From Bacteroidota bacterium (GTDB taxonomy: Bacteria > Bacteroidota > Bacteroidia > Chitinophagales > Chitinophagaceae): a stretch of 64,000 bases of DNA. Positions 34,579 through 44,089 of the stretch are shown in pieces (position 1 is the stretch's first letter; the number at the start of each line of letters is the position of its first letter). The DNA lies in the NCBI GenBank assembly GCA_018266575.1, contig JAFEAE010000018.1, forward strand, positions 186,001-250,000, given 5' to 3'. The translations under genes and the position numbers were made by a program. The notes under the pieces are model-generated. The model was not told the origin of the DNA and did no database searches. It saw nothing but the letters and a program-made list of their open reading frames with translations.

Positions 34579-36159
34579 TTACGGCATAGGAATTCCCAAC
34601 TGGCTTCTCCAGTAATCGTTCACAAAAACCTGCATCGGATCATATTGCTGGCGAAGCTGCATGAATTTGTTCCACATTGGATATTGCTGTTGCAAATAAG
34701 ATGTTCCTTGTGTACTATTGGCCGCGGGCAGATATTTTCCCCAGTGACAACGGAAATTATAAGGCTGCAGTGCATTCCAGAAAAGCGGATAAAAACTGTC
34801 TGCAGGGCTTCCGTTATTATTTCCAAACCAAAATACATCTACACGAAAAACATTGTTAGCGCCATTTGCCGGGCTCATCCAGAATTTGCTTGGCTTCGCA
34901 GCATACAATTCTGTACAAAATGCGCCTGCGGGAATAGGGCCGGATTGATCGGCATAAATTGTATTGAATAAATTGTTTAGAGTTTGTAAGACCTGGGCAA
35001 CTGTGTCAGTAGGACTTGTTGCGTCAAAAGGGATCCACAACTCGGTAAATTCAACTGGAAAAAGTTTATCACTCATATTATTGTCCATTGGTAAACTGCG
35101 GTACCAATAATCCAGGAAATTTTGAACACCTGGTTTTACAAACAAGTCAAGTATGGCTGATAAAATACCATTGGGGGTATAAAAATTATTGTTTACAAAA
35201 TTAACACCGCCCTTATACAGGTCGGTATTTGTGCCAACTATATTTCCAAACCATGTTGGCCATTTTCCTATTGCAGTGTATACAAGATCCGCGGCTATTT
35301 GCACGGGAATAGTAGTAGTAACCCCAAAAAGATTTACAGCCGGGAGTTCTTCGTAAGGAACAATATTCTGATCGGTGTATGGGATTTGTTTGGCCTGCCA
35401 GACTGTTGCTTTAGTTACAGAAGGTTGAGGATACCATAAAATGCGGGTATATTCAGTATTGAGCAAAAAATCGCGCATGCTTGATTTTCCTGCCACGCCA
35501 TTACCGGTCATGTCAATTGCACAATCTGCAATAGTAGTGATCGTTTCATTTCCCTGGATGCAATATCTCGGAACAAGTTTAAACGTTGCCGAAACAATTA
35601 TTCCTAATAAACCAAGTGACACACCGGCTGCATAAAAATTATCTGTATCCGCATCGTTGATACTTACCGTTACAGGTTCGGGATTGTCTGTATTTGCAGG
35701 GATAAATGTTATGCTTATCAGTTGTTCATTAAAAGAATAATCCGTGCTTCCTCCTGCAGATCCTGTAGATAAAAACCCACCTACCGTTTGATGAATGATG
35801 CCGCCCATATCGGGTACAGCAAATCCGGCCTGGTTTAACTGGTAGAATAAACTGTTCTCCCATGTGGAAATTTCAGTTGGATCAAACGGATCATAACCTA
35901 AATGACAACCAGCCTGTGCAGTTACGGTACCCGCATTTGCATCTATACTTACCGCATTCAGATTAGAAAGCATGATATTGATACAAGGCTGACCAGCAGC
36001 ATTGCCGGCGTCCGTACTGATTGCAGGCGGTACGGAATGATACGCACCTCTTACGCGTATCTCCACATTGGTTTGCCTTGCCTGGGTAATTAATTGCTGT
36101 ACATCTGCAATAGAAGCTGGCAGGTTGTATGTTATACCATTCGCAGTTATTGTATTCAT
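34579..36159 (-). CDS. FAD-linked oxidase, aldonolactone oxidase-like, with FAD-attachment His
   Basis: 526 residues from ATG 36159 (an in-frame TTG lies 4 codons earlier). The PCMH-type FAD domain contains RGAYHSVPPAIST with His41 at the usual covalent attachment position, then VTAQAGCHLGYDPFDP and HQTVGGFLSTGSAGGS. The C-terminal ALO-like half ends RCHWGKYLPAANS, then WNKFMQLRQQYDP. It is probably the active partner of the tandem pair. No export signal is seen. It is the first gene of a three-gene leftward operon (oxidase, oxidase, adenylate cyclase) and diverges from a DinB-like gene across a 230-bp gap that should hold both promoters. Confidence 0.87.
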   Translation of the reverse strand: MNTITANGITYNLPASIADVQQLITQARQTNVEIRVRGAYHSVPPAISTDAGNAAGQPCINIMLSNLNAVSIDANAGTVTAQAGCHLGYDPFDPTEISTWENSLFYQLNQAGFAVPDMGGIIHQTVGGFLSTGSAGGSTDYSFNEQLISITFIPANTDNPEPVTVSINDADTDNFYAAGVSLGLLGIIVSATFKLVPRYCIQGNETITTIADCAIDMTGNGVAGKSSMRDFLLNTEYTRILWYPQPSVTKATVWQAKQIPYTDQNIVPYEELPAVNLFGVTTTIPVQIAADLVYTAIGKWPTWFGNIVGTNTDLYKGGVNFVNNNFYTPNGILSAILDLFVKPGVQNFLDYWYRSLPMDNNMSDKLFPVEFTELWIPFDATSPTDTVAQVLQTLNNLFNTIYADQSGPIPAGAFCTELYAAKPSKFWMSPANGANNVFRVDVFWFGNNNGSPADSFYPLFWNALQPYNFRCHWGKYLPAANSTQGTSYLQQQYPMWNKFMQLRQQYDPMQVFVNDYWRSQLGIPMP

Positions 36160-36389
36160 AATTGAAAGCAAGTTGTTTTGGAAACTATGTTTTCAATACG
36201 GGAGGGAGATAAAAAATCTTTTTGGAGGAAGAGGTTGACAGTTTGTTAAGGAGTGGAATTAAAGCTAATCAATTTATTTGATATTTCAAGACACACGCTC
36301 GCAGGACCGAAAACTTGTTTCGCTTTTTAATTATTTAATTTTTCAATGCTTCATAATTTGTATACCTTAAACGCCTAAAACTATGAATT

Positions 36390-36953
36390 ATGAAAAACAT
36401 GTTTTCTTGCAAAATCTTTCTCGTTATTATTCTTACAGCAGTATCCTCTCCAAAAATTTTTGCCCAGGCATTAAGTGTTGATGATATCAAAGCACAAATG
36501 GTTAAAGATTGGGAGCGTGCAAAAGCCTACACGGATGAATACCTGAATACTATGCCTGCTGATAAATTTACTTTTAAAGCAGTGCCTGTTGACAGTGTAC
36601 GAAATTTTGCGCAACAAATGATCCATCTTGCGCAAGGGAATTATTTTTTGATGTCGAAGGCAACGGGTGATGCACCCCCTGCATTTGCCAATTCCAACTT
36701 AGAACATAGTGCTTCTGCACAAACAAAAGATTCGGTGACGTACTATGTAAATGCGAGTTATGATTTTTGTATCAATGCAGTGAAAAATTCTGACCTCAGC
36801 AAATGGGGAGAAAAAGTAAAAATATTCGGAATGGAAACTACTCGTTATGCAATGATGATAAAAACATTTGAACACCAGACACACCACCGCGGACAAACTA
36901 CTATTTATATAAGAGTTGCGGGGATCAAACCTCCACAGGAGAAACTGTTTTAA
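36390..36953 (+). CDS. Exported DinB-like four-helix protein
   Basis: The 187-residue protein has a signal peptide (ending KIFAQ, about residue 26) and a DinB/YfiT four-helix bundle. The metal-binding pattern is QMIHLAQGNYF (His73) and the C-terminal FEHQTHHRGQTTIYIR. Most DinB-fold proteins are cytosolic thiol transferases; a periplasmic version is common in Bacteroidota but has no known substrate. It is monocistronic. Confidence 0.87.
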   Translation: MKNMFSCKIFLVIILTAVSSPKIFAQALSVDDIKAQMVKDWERAKAYTDEYLNTMPADKFTFKAVPVDSVRNFAQQMIHLAQGNYFLMSKATGDAPPAFANSNLEHSASAQTKDSVTYYVNASYDFCINAVKNSDLSKWGEKVKIFGMETTRYAMMIKTFEHQTHHRGQTTIYIRVAGIKPPQEKLF

Positions 36954-37036
36954 TATTTTTCTAAAATAGAAATGCTATAGAAGCACTGAACCACAAAATT
37001 CAGTGCTTCTGTGTTTATGTGCCAATAAATAATTAT

Positions 37037-38434
37037 TTAGACTTTTACTTTCTTCCAATTTCCTCTCCGGAAAATGATAAACGAAACAATGGTTACTGCT
37101 GTTTCTGCAATGATGATTGCAAAGAAAACACCTCGCGGGCCGATCTTCAATGGTATTGCCATCAGATAGGCGATAGGTACCTGGAAAGCCCAGAAGCAAA
37201 ATAAACTGATCACCGTTGGTGTCACCGTATCACCTGCCCCGTTGAATGCATTCATCAGCACCATTCCTACGCCATAGAAAATATAACCTGCAGTAACTAT
37301 ATGCAACACTTCAATCGCAACATTTTGCACAGAAGGATCGGGGTTCATGAAATCAACGATTGGTTTTGATGCGATCAAAAACAATAATGATACAAATGCC
37401 ATGAATATCGCGTTGTATTTTGCCGTTTTCCAAACGCTTTGCTCTGCACGTTGTGGTTGTTTTGCGCCGAGATTTTGTCCGACCAATGTTGCTGTTGCAT
37501 TGCTTAATCCCCATGCAGGCAATAAAAAGAAAAGCAAAATACGTATAGCAACCTGGTACCCTGCGATGATCGAAGTATCATTGAATGCGGCAATAATTCT
37601 TGCTAAAGCAATCCAGCTTGCGGAACCTATAATGAATTGTGCAGTCCCCGTCCATGCAATTTTTAATAAGCCACTTATGATCTCCCAATCAGGTGTAAAA
37701 TATTTTCGCAATAAGTGCAACGCGCCGCTTCCTTTGAATAAATGATATAATTGAAAGCAAACACCTGCGCCTCTCCCAATCGTTGTTGCCATTGCAGCGC
37801 CTTTCACCCCGTAATAATGAATTAACAGCGGGCACAAAATGATATTTAACCCGTTCGCAACCCACAACGACCACATGGCAATTGATGCATTTCCTGCGCC
37901 GCGAAAAATTCCGTTGATGAGATAAAGCATCATGATCACGATGCTTCCGCCAAAAATAATCCGTGTGTAAGATGCGCCCGTTTCTACAACTTCTTTAGGT
38001 GCGCCCATTACTTCAAGAATATTTGGTGCAAGCAAAAAACCGGTTATGCTGATTATCACAGTCATTACTAATGAAATGAGGATTGCCTGCATAGCAGACT
38101 TCGATGCTTCTTCCGGATTTTTTTCGCCGATCCTTCTTGCTACAATTGCTGTTGCGGCCATGCTTAAACCAATTGCAACGGAATAAACTAGTGTAAGAAC
38201 AGATTCTGTTAACGCAACTGTTGCCACTGCATCTTTTCCGATCCTGCCGACAAAAAAGATATCGACGACCGCAAACACAGATTCCATGCACATTTCAAGG
38301 ATCATCGGTATGGATAGTAAAAAGATGGCTTTGCGGATGCTGCCTGATGTATAATCCGCATTTTCGCCGGAAAGAGATTTTTTGAATAATATAAATAGCG
38401 ATTTTATGCTGGTATTTTTTAAGGTTGAAGACAT
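37037..38434 (-). CDS. MATE-family multidrug/toxin efflux transporter
   Basis: About 465 residues from the internal ATG at 38434 (a TTG upstream would add 29 residues that do not belong to the family). Twelve membrane helices fall in two MATE repeats: IRKAIFLLSIPMILEMCMES and LTESVLTLVYSVAIGLSMAA in the first half, LKIAWTGTAQFIIGSASWIA and VATLVGQNLGA-like (ATATLVGQNLGAKQPQRAEQ) in the second. It should export drugs or metabolites using a sodium or proton gradient in the inner membrane. Monocistronic, followed by the convergent DinB-like gene; upstream is a 290-bp gap in which I see no gene. Confidence 0.94.
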   Translation of the reverse strand: MSSTLKNTSIKSLFILFKKSLSGENADYTSGSIRKAIFLLSIPMILEMCMESVFAVVDIFFVGRIGKDAVATVALTESVLTLVYSVAIGLSMAATAIVARRIGEKNPEEASKSAMQAILISLVMTVIISITGFLLAPNILEVMGAPKEVVETGASYTRIIFGGSIVIMMLYLINGIFRGAGNASIAMWSLWVANGLNIILCPLLIHYYGVKGAAMATTIGRGAGVCFQLYHLFKGSGALHLLRKYFTPDWEIISGLLKIAWTGTAQFIIGSASWIALARIIAAFNDTSIIAGYQVAIRILLFFLLPAWGLSNATATLVGQNLGAKQPQRAEQSVWKTAKYNAIFMAFVSLLFLIASKPIVDFMNPDPSVQNVAIEVLHIVTAGYIFYGVGMVLMNAFNGAGDTVTPTVISLFCFWAFQVPIAYLMAIPLKIGPRGVFFAIIIAETAVTIVSFIIFRRGNWKKVKV

Positions 38435-38724
38435 ATAATGCCTGTTTAAGATTGAACTGAATAAAATAGATGATAACCTGGAGCAATTGCGCTCAAACAC
38501 TGATGGAGAAATGCTTTGCAAGTAGCAAAGCGGAGATTAGCATTTCATATTTCGAACGATTGACAAGAAAGCAAAGGTGAAATATTTTTCTGAAGAGGAG
38601 AAATTTTTATTCAAACTATATTTCAGGTTGAAAATTTGATCAGGGACTTGTTATTCCGACGAAGGAGGAATCTCAGAATGCCTCGTATCTCGACATAACA
38701 AATCTCTAAGCGGAAAACCTGCGT

Positions 38725-40617
38725 TTATTCGCTGAGTTCAAGCCAGCGCATTTCTTTCTCGTCCAACAATTGGGTTACTTCTCCGATACGGGTTGATAAT
38801 TTTTGCAATTCATCAAACGGAACAGAGCCACTATTCAGTTTTTCTGTGATGGTTGATTTCTCTTTTGTTAACGTTTCAATTTCTTTTTCAAGCATATCAA
38901 ATTCCCGCTGCTCTTTATACGACAATCTTTTTTTCTCCGTCTTTACTACTGGTAGTTGGTTGTCAACTGCTGGTTTTTCTTCTTTCTTTTCAGACATCTG
39001 TGTTCCGATATCTGTAAGTTTTTCATCGTCTTTTAATACTGATCGATATTGAGAATAGTTGCCGGGGAAATCACGGATGTCGCCATCACCCTGGAATACA
39101 AACAAATGATCAACTAACCTGTCCATGAAATACCGGTCGTGCGATACAATTAATAAACAACCCTGGAACTCACTTAAAAAATTTTCAAGCACACTCAACG
39201 TTTGCAGGTCGAGATCATTTGTGGGTTCGTCAAGAATTAAAAAATTCGGATTGCGGAAAAGAATTGCTAATAAATGTAACCTCCTTTTTTCCCCGCCACT
39301 GAGTTTTGAAATGTAGGTGTATTGCTGTTCCGGTGTGAACAGGAATAACTGCAAAAACTGTGAAGCGCTCAAGGAGCCTCCATCAGCCAACGGAAAATTT
39401 TCTGCTATGTCTTTTACAAACTCTATGACTCTTTTGTCTTCTTTTACGGATAGCCCTTGCTGTGAGTAATTGCCAAACACTACTGTATCTCCGATATTGA
39501 TCTTACCGCTGTCCGGCAATTCTATCTGCTGGAGGATATTCAGGAAAGTGGATTTGCCGGCGCCATTCTTCCCAACCACGCCAATGCGTTCTCCTTTTTT
39601 GAAAGTATAATCAAAACCTTTTAAAATTATTTTATCACCAAAACTTTTGTACACTTTTTTCAGTTCAGCAATTTTTCCGCCAAGCCTTGTCATCTTTACC
39701 TGCAATTGCACCTGCTCATCTTCAATTTTTTGTTTTGCTTTTGATTCAACGACATAAAAATTATCCTGGCGGCTTTTGCTTTTTGTAGTTCTTGCTTTTG
39801 GTTGCTTGCGCATCCATTCCAACTCTTTGCGATAAAGATTTTTTGCTTTGTCTATGCTTGCTGTGTCACTTTCTATTCTCGCTGCTTTCTTTTCTATAAA
39901 ATTCTGGTAATCGCCCTTGTGTACATACAAATTGCTTCCATCCATCTCCCAGATCTCTTCACACACATTATCTAAAAAATAACGGTCATGCGTAACCAGT
40001 AATAAAGTTACTTTCTCATGATTCAGATAATTTTCGAGCCACTCCACCATTTGCACATCCAGGTGGTTTGTTGGTTCATCCATGATCAGCAAAACATGTT
40101 TGTGATCAAAGCCAATATCGATAAGGGTTTTGGCAAGTGCCACGCGTTTGCGTTGCCCGCCGGAAAGTGATCCTGCAGTTTGCTGCAGATGATGAATATT
40201 TAATTTGCCGAGTATCTGTTTTACTTTAGTATCAAAATCCCACGCACCCAATTCATCCATTTTTATTATTGCATTACTGAGTTTTTCAACATCTTCTTCA
40301 TCGCTTGCTGCTTCATATTCTTTGATGGCATTAATGACAGGATGATTATGATGAAAGATATTATCCAGAACAGATTTGTCTTCCACAAAAACAGGTTCCT
40401 GTTCAAATAAAGCAACAGTAACATCTTTGTTGATCCATACTTTGCCGCTTTCAGCAGTTTCTTTCCCGGAAAGGATTTTTAATAAAGTAGATTTCCCGCT
40501 ACCATTTTTTGCAACCAGCGCAATTTTATCCCCTTCTTCTATATTGAATGAAATATTTTGAAACAGCGGCTTGATTCCATAAGATTTACTAAGCCCTTCA
40601 ACAGAAACGTAATGCAT
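38725..40617 (-). CDS. ABC-F family ATPase (Uup-like)
   Basis: The 630-residue soluble protein carries two ABC modules and no membrane helix. Walker A is NGSGKST (38-44) in the first and NGAGKST in the second. The signatures are LSGGQRKRVALAKTL and LSGGEKRRLHLLAIL, each followed by an LxxDEPTNxLD Walker B. A linker between the modules (KNLYRKELEWMRKQPKARTT) and a C-terminal coiled coil (about 560-628) match Uup-type ABC-F proteins. These act on ribosomes or on replication intermediates rather than as transporters. Single gene, starting at ATG 40617. Confidence 0.94.
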   Translation of the reverse strand: MHYVSVEGLSKSYGIKPLFQNISFNIEEGDKIALVAKNGSGKSTLLKILSGKETAESGKVWINKDVTVALFEQEPVFVEDKSVLDNIFHHNHPVINAIKEYEAASDEEDVEKLSNAIIKMDELGAWDFDTKVKQILGKLNIHHLQQTAGSLSGGQRKRVALAKTLIDIGFDHKHVLLIMDEPTNHLDVQMVEWLENYLNHEKVTLLLVTHDRYFLDNVCEEIWEMDGSNLYVHKGDYQNFIEKKAARIESDTASIDKAKNLYRKELEWMRKQPKARTTKSKSRQDNFYVVESKAKQKIEDEQVQLQVKMTRLGGKIAELKKVYKSFGDKIILKGFDYTFKKGERIGVVGKNGAGKSTFLNILQQIELPDSGKINIGDTVVFGNYSQQGLSVKEDKRVIEFVKDIAENFPLADGGSLSASQFLQLFLFTPEQQYTYISKLSGGEKRRLHLLAILFRNPNFLILDEPTNDLDLQTLSVLENFLSEFQGCLLIVSHDRYFMDRLVDHLFVFQGDGDIRDFPGNYSQYRSVLKDDEKLTDIGTQMSEKKEEKPAVDNQLPVVKTEKKRLSYKEQREFDMLEKEIETLTKEKSTITEKLNSGSVPFDELQKLSTRIGEVTQLLDEKEMRWLELSE

Positions 40618-40769
40618 GGCGCAAAGATAAGTATGAAGTATGAGTTATGAGGTATGAATTGATAATTGATAATGGACAATTGACAATAGAGAATATTTTT
40701 GATTTGTCCACAGAGTACCGCGGAGTTTAGCGCAGAGTTTCACAGAGAAGTTCTGAGGCAAAAATGTCT

Positions 40770-40861
40770 GAACCTGGATTTATGAGATTTGTATGATTAC
40801 TGTGATTACTTCTGGATAATCCTAAAAATCATTTAAATCACATAAATCCAGGTTCAGACAA
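40770..40861. repeat. Imperfect 33-bp inverted repeat
   Basis: GTCTGAACCTGGATTTATGA and following bases up to GATTAC (40766-40800) are mirrored by AATCATTTAAATCACATAAA followed by TCCAGGTTCAGAC (40827-40859), around a 27-nt centre. It abuts copy 4 of the interspersed repeat. Together with CACAGAG words at 40705-40758 it fills most of the 486-bp gene-free gap 40618-41103. An AT-rich TGAATTGATAATTG word stretch lies at 40655-40690. Confidence 0.7.
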
Positions 40862-40942
40862 TCGCTCCATAGAATTGTTGCAGTACAAGAGCCTGCCTGC
40901 GGTAGGCAGGTGCGACGCAAGAATGTTAAATATAATTACTAT
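40856..40942 (+). repeat. Interspersed repeat, copy 4 of 6, with palindromic insert
   Basis: CAGACAATCGCTCCATAGAA, then TTGTTGCAGTACAAGAG, insert CCTGCCTGCGGTAGGCAGG (40892-40910), then TGCGACGCAAGAATGTTAAA. The left flank CAGACAATCGCTCC is identical to that of copy 3. Confidence 0.82.
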
Positions 40943-41050
40943 CGCTGGTCTCATAACTATGAATGAAATGATTATTTGGATGGTATGATTTTTTAAAGTT
41001 CATAGCTCATCACAAAACCGAAAAAATCATAGTTCATACAGTTGCAAATA

Positions 41051-41079
41051 AAAAAGCTCTCCAAAGTGAAGAGCTTTTT
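41051..41079 (-). terminator. Terminator downstream of sahH
   Basis: AAAAAGCTCT (41051-41060) pairs with AGAGCTTTTT (41070-41079) around a 9-nt loop. A and T runs on both sides make it functional in either direction. It lies 24 bp past the sahH stop. Confidence 0.9.
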
Positions 41080-41103
41080 ACTTTTTATTTTTTTCCTTTT
41101 TAA

Positions 41104-42432
41104 TTAATACCTGTAATGTTCCGGTTTGAACGGGCCTGCTTTCGGAATGCCGAGATAATCAGCTTGGGCATCGGTCAGTTCATCCAGTTCAACACCGATT
41201 TTTGCAAGGTGCAAACGTGCAACTTTTTCATCGAGGTGTTTGGGAAGAACATATACTTTGTTTTCGTAGTTTTTGTGATTAGCCCACAATTCAATCTGGG
41301 CAAGTGTTTGATTGCTGAATGAATTACTCATCACAAACGAAGGGTGGCCTGTTGCACAACCGAGGTTCACCAAACGTCCTTCTGCGAGAACGATCACATC
41401 TTTTCCTTCGATAGTGTAGAGATCAACCTGTGGTTTGATCGTGTTTTTAGTGTGGCCATAATTTTTATTCAACCATGCCATATCAATTTCAATATCGAAG
41501 TGACCGATGTTACAAACGATCGCTTTATCTTTCATCAAACGGAAATGTTTTTCTGTGATGAGGTCGCGGCAACCGGAAGCTGTAACAACTATGTCAGCTT
41601 CTTTCACAGCATCAACCATTTTCTTTACTTCAAAACCATCCATCGCAGCTTGTAATGCGCAGATCGGATCGATCTCTGTAACGATCACGCGGCAACCAGC
41701 GCCTTTCAATGAAGCGGCAGAACCTTTTCCCACATCACCATAACTTCCAACGACTGCAACTTTACCAGCCATCATCACATCAGTTGCACGGCGGATAGCA
41801 TCAACCAAACTTTCTTTACAACCGTATTTGTTATCAAATTTTGATTTGGTAACAGAATCGTTCACATTGATCGCAGGGACCGGTAATGTTCCTTTTTCCA
41901 TTCTTTCATACAAACGGTGAACACCTGTTGTAGTTTCTTCACTCAAGCCTTTAATGTGCTGGATTAACTCAGGATATTTATCAAATACCATGTTTGTCAG
42001 GTCACCACCATCATCAAGGATCATGTTTAACGGACGATCAGTGCTTCCGAAAAATAGTGTTTGCTCGATGCACCAGTCTGCTTCTTCGAGCGTTTGTCCT
42101 TTCCATGCAAAAACACCAACGCCTGCAGCAGCGATAGCAGCAGCAGCCTGATCCTGTGTAGAAAAAATATTGCAGGAACTCCAGCGAACTTCTGCTCCTA
42201 ATTCAATTAATGTTTCGATGAGCACAGCAGTTTGAATGGTCATGTGCAAACAACCTGCGATGCGTGCGCCTTTTAACGGTTTTTGTTTTCCGTATTCGGC
42301 ACGGATTGCCATCAGGCCTGGCATTTCTGCTTCAGCGAGTTTAATTTCTTTGCGTCCCCATTCGGCAAGGCTCATATCTTTCACCTTGTAAGGAAGACTA
42401 AGGTCGATCTGTGTTTTTAAATTCGTTGACAT
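41104..42432 (-). CDS. ahcY: Adenosylhomocysteinase (S-adenosyl-L-homocysteine hydrolase)
   Basis: 442 residues from ATG 42432; the longer frame to 42492 adds an unrelated leader. It hydrolyses S-adenosylhomocysteine to adenosine and homocysteine with bound NAD. Family blocks are clear: [20 protein letters not shown], then [17 protein letters not shown], the NAD site [31 protein letters not shown], and the C-terminal [20 protein letters not shown] with PFKPEHYRY. It diverges from an Lrp-family regulator across 164 bp, a layout that suggests but does not prove control by that regulator. Confidence 0.97.
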   Translation of the reverse strand: MSTNLKTQIDLSLPYKVKDMSLAEWGRKEIKLAEAEMPGLMAIRAEYGKQKPLKGARIAGCLHMTIQTAVLIETLIELGAEVRWSSCNIFSTQDQAAAAIAAAGVGVFAWKGQTLEEADWCIEQTLFFGSTDRPLNMILDDGGDLTNMVFDKYPELIQHIKGLSEETTTGVHRLYERMEKGTLPVPAINVNDSVTKSKFDNKYGCKESLVDAIRRATDVMMAGKVAVVGSYGDVGKGSAASLKGAGCRVIVTEIDPICALQAAMDGFEVKKMVDAVKEADIVVTASGCRDLITEKHFRLMKDKAIVCNIGHFDIEIDMAWLNKNYGHTKNTIKPQVDLYTIEGKDVIVLAEGRLVNLGCATGHPSFVMSNSFSNQTLAQIELWANHKNYENKVYVLPKHLDEKVARLHLAKIGVELDELTDAQADYLGIPKAGPFKPEHYRY

Positions 42433-42596
42433 GAATATATGTTTTAGAATGAGTGATTTTTGAACGGGTGTAAAATTACAATGGAAGAACAAAATATCAG
42501 TGAATATTAGTAATTTTAGAACAAATTAACTATTTAACAATATTTAAAAGAACAAATGATTGATTTTTGCTATAAAAAGAACCTTAAAAAGAAAAT

Positions 42597-43064
42597 ATGC
42601 CCACGATAGAAATTGATGAAAAAGACAAGGCCATTCTTCAATTGCTGCAGGAGAATGCAAAAATAACGGTGCGGGAAATTGCCCATGAAGTACATCTTAG
42701 CCCTACGCCGGTACATGAACGCATTAAGCGAATGGAAGATAATGGTGTGATACGGCAATACGCAGCATTGGTTGATCATACCAAAGTAAAAAAAGGGTTG
42801 ATGGTGATCTGTTATGTTTCATTGAAAGAGCATAACAAACGTTCGGGGGCAAAATTCATTAAGCTGATCAATGAATTAAAGGAAGTAACGGAGTGTTATA
42901 ATATTTCCGGTGAGTTTGATTTTATGTTGAAAGTGGTTGTCGAAAACATGGATGCGTATTATGATTTTCATGTGAACAAATTAAGCCAGGCAGAAAATGT
43001 GGGGCAACTGCAAAGTACCTTTGTGATGAGTGTGATCAAACAGACACACCAGATGTTGTGGTGA
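42597..43064 (+). CDS. Lrp/AsnC-family transcriptional regulator
   Basis: The 155-residue protein has an N-terminal helix-turn-helix (about residues 22-50, ITVREIAHEVHLSPTPVHER) and a C-terminal RAM ligand-binding domain (VKKGLMVICYVSLKEHNK, then ECYNISGEFDFMLKVVVENM). Such regulators bind amino acids or related metabolites and control their metabolism. It is divergent from sahH, pointing to one-carbon or methionine metabolism as a possible target. The AT-rich intergenic stretch 42433-42596 must hold both promoters. Confidence 0.93.
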   Translation: MPTIEIDEKDKAILQLLQENAKITVREIAHEVHLSPTPVHERIKRMEDNGVIRQYAALVDHTKVKKGLMVICYVSLKEHNKRSGAKFIKLINELKEVTECYNISGEFDFMLKVVVENMDAYYDFHVNKLSQAENVGQLQSTFVMSVIKQTHQMLW

Positions 43065-43201
43065 GAAATTAGATGACAGATGTTAGTTGACAGATGACAG
43101 GCTTTATAGGTTGGTTGCTTCTCTATCCTAAATGCTATCTCCTAAATTCTTCCTTCATGCCCCCGCCGAAATTTTTGTAACTTGAAGAATAAAATTTTCT
43201 T

Positions 43202-43504
43202 ATGTATACGTACGATACTGTTACACAGGCAGTGAATGGATTGAAACAACGTGGTTATACAATCGATTTTAATTTGGAAAACGAGAATATTGTTTGTCAT
43301 AAAACTCCCATAACACTTGCCCCATCTGAATTTGAGATTGAAGAGGTTTATCGTTTTGAAGGTAACAGCGACCCAGCTGATGAAGCTGTTGTATATGCTA
43401 TCGCATCAAAACATGGGCACAAAGGTGTATTAGTAAACGGTTTTGGTATTTCAGCAGATGACGCAAGCGATGAAATGATTGCGAAGCTGAATGTGAAGCA
43501 CTAA
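43202..43504 (+). CDS. Conserved hypothetical small protein
   Basis: A 100-residue acidic protein beginning MYTYDTVTQAVNGLKQRGYT and ending DASDEMIAKLNVKH. Close relatives occur across Bacteroidota and are sometimes labelled phosphoribosylpyrophosphate synthetase. That label does not fit: the protein is under a third of the enzyme's length and has no PRPP loop. I see one alpha/beta domain and no catalytic motif. It is 13 bp upstream of a GNAT acetyltransferase gene and probably co-transcribed. Confidence 0.85.
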   Translation: MYTYDTVTQAVNGLKQRGYTIDFNLENENIVCHKTPITLAPSEFEIEEVYRFEGNSDPADEAVVYAIASKHGHKGVLVNGFGISADDASDEMIAKLNVKH

Positions 43505-43517
43505 TTTTATTAACAAT

Positions 43518-44036
43518 ATGATCGCAATCCGTTTGGCAAAAGAAGCAGACCTGCCTGCCATTCTTTCTATCTACAATGATGTAATCCTTAACACAACTGC
43601 AGTGTTTGAATACAAACCACATACGCTTGAGATGCGTAAAGCATGGTTCGATTCAAAAACAAAAGATGGAATTCCTGTTTTTATAGCAGAAGAAAATGGG
43701 CGCATTTTAGGATTGAGCACATTCGGCCCATTCCGTGCCTGGGCTGCTTATAAATACAGTGTTGAAAATTCAGTATACGTAGCAGCCGGCGAGCGTGGGA
43801 GAGGAGTTGCGAAATTATTAATGCCACCAATGATCAATGCAGCAAAAGAAAAGCAGATGCACGTGATCATTGCTAGCATTGAAGCAACAAATGAAGCGAG
43901 TTTGCATTTGCATAAATCATTCGGCTTCGAAGAAGTGGCACATTTCAAACAGGTAGGTTATAAATTCGGGAAATGGCTTGACCTGAAATTTTTGGAGTTG
44001 ATTTTGGATACCCCGGAAAATCCAATAGAGAGTTGA
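43518..44036 (+). CDS. GNAT-family N-acetyltransferase (phosphinothricin acetyltransferase-like)
   Basis: 172 residues with the GNAT fold: IRLAKEADLPAILSIYNDV, the AENGRILGLSTFGPFRAW strand, SVYVAAGERGRGVAKLLMPP with the acetyl-CoA loop (GERGRGVAK), and the C-terminal EEVAHFKQVGYKFGKWLDL typical of the Pat/YncA branch. It acetylates a small amine, possibly methionine sulfoximine-like or amino-acid analogues. It follows the 100-residue protein by 13 bp. Confidence 0.92.
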   Translation: MIAIRLAKEADLPAILSIYNDVILNTTAVFEYKPHTLEMRKAWFDSKTKDGIPVFIAEENGRILGLSTFGPFRAWAAYKYSVENSVYVAAGERGRGVAKLLMPPMINAAKEKQMHVIIASIEATNEASLHLHKSFGFEEVAHFKQVGYKFGKWLDLKFLELILDTPENPIES

Positions 44037-44089
44037 CAGTTGGCAGTTGCCAGTCTTAAATTCACCATTCACGATTGGCCATTGACCTT

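Noticed and set aside
43202..43504. Phosphoribosylpyrophosphate synthetase
   Set aside because: The protein is only 100 residues and lacks the PRPP-binding loop.
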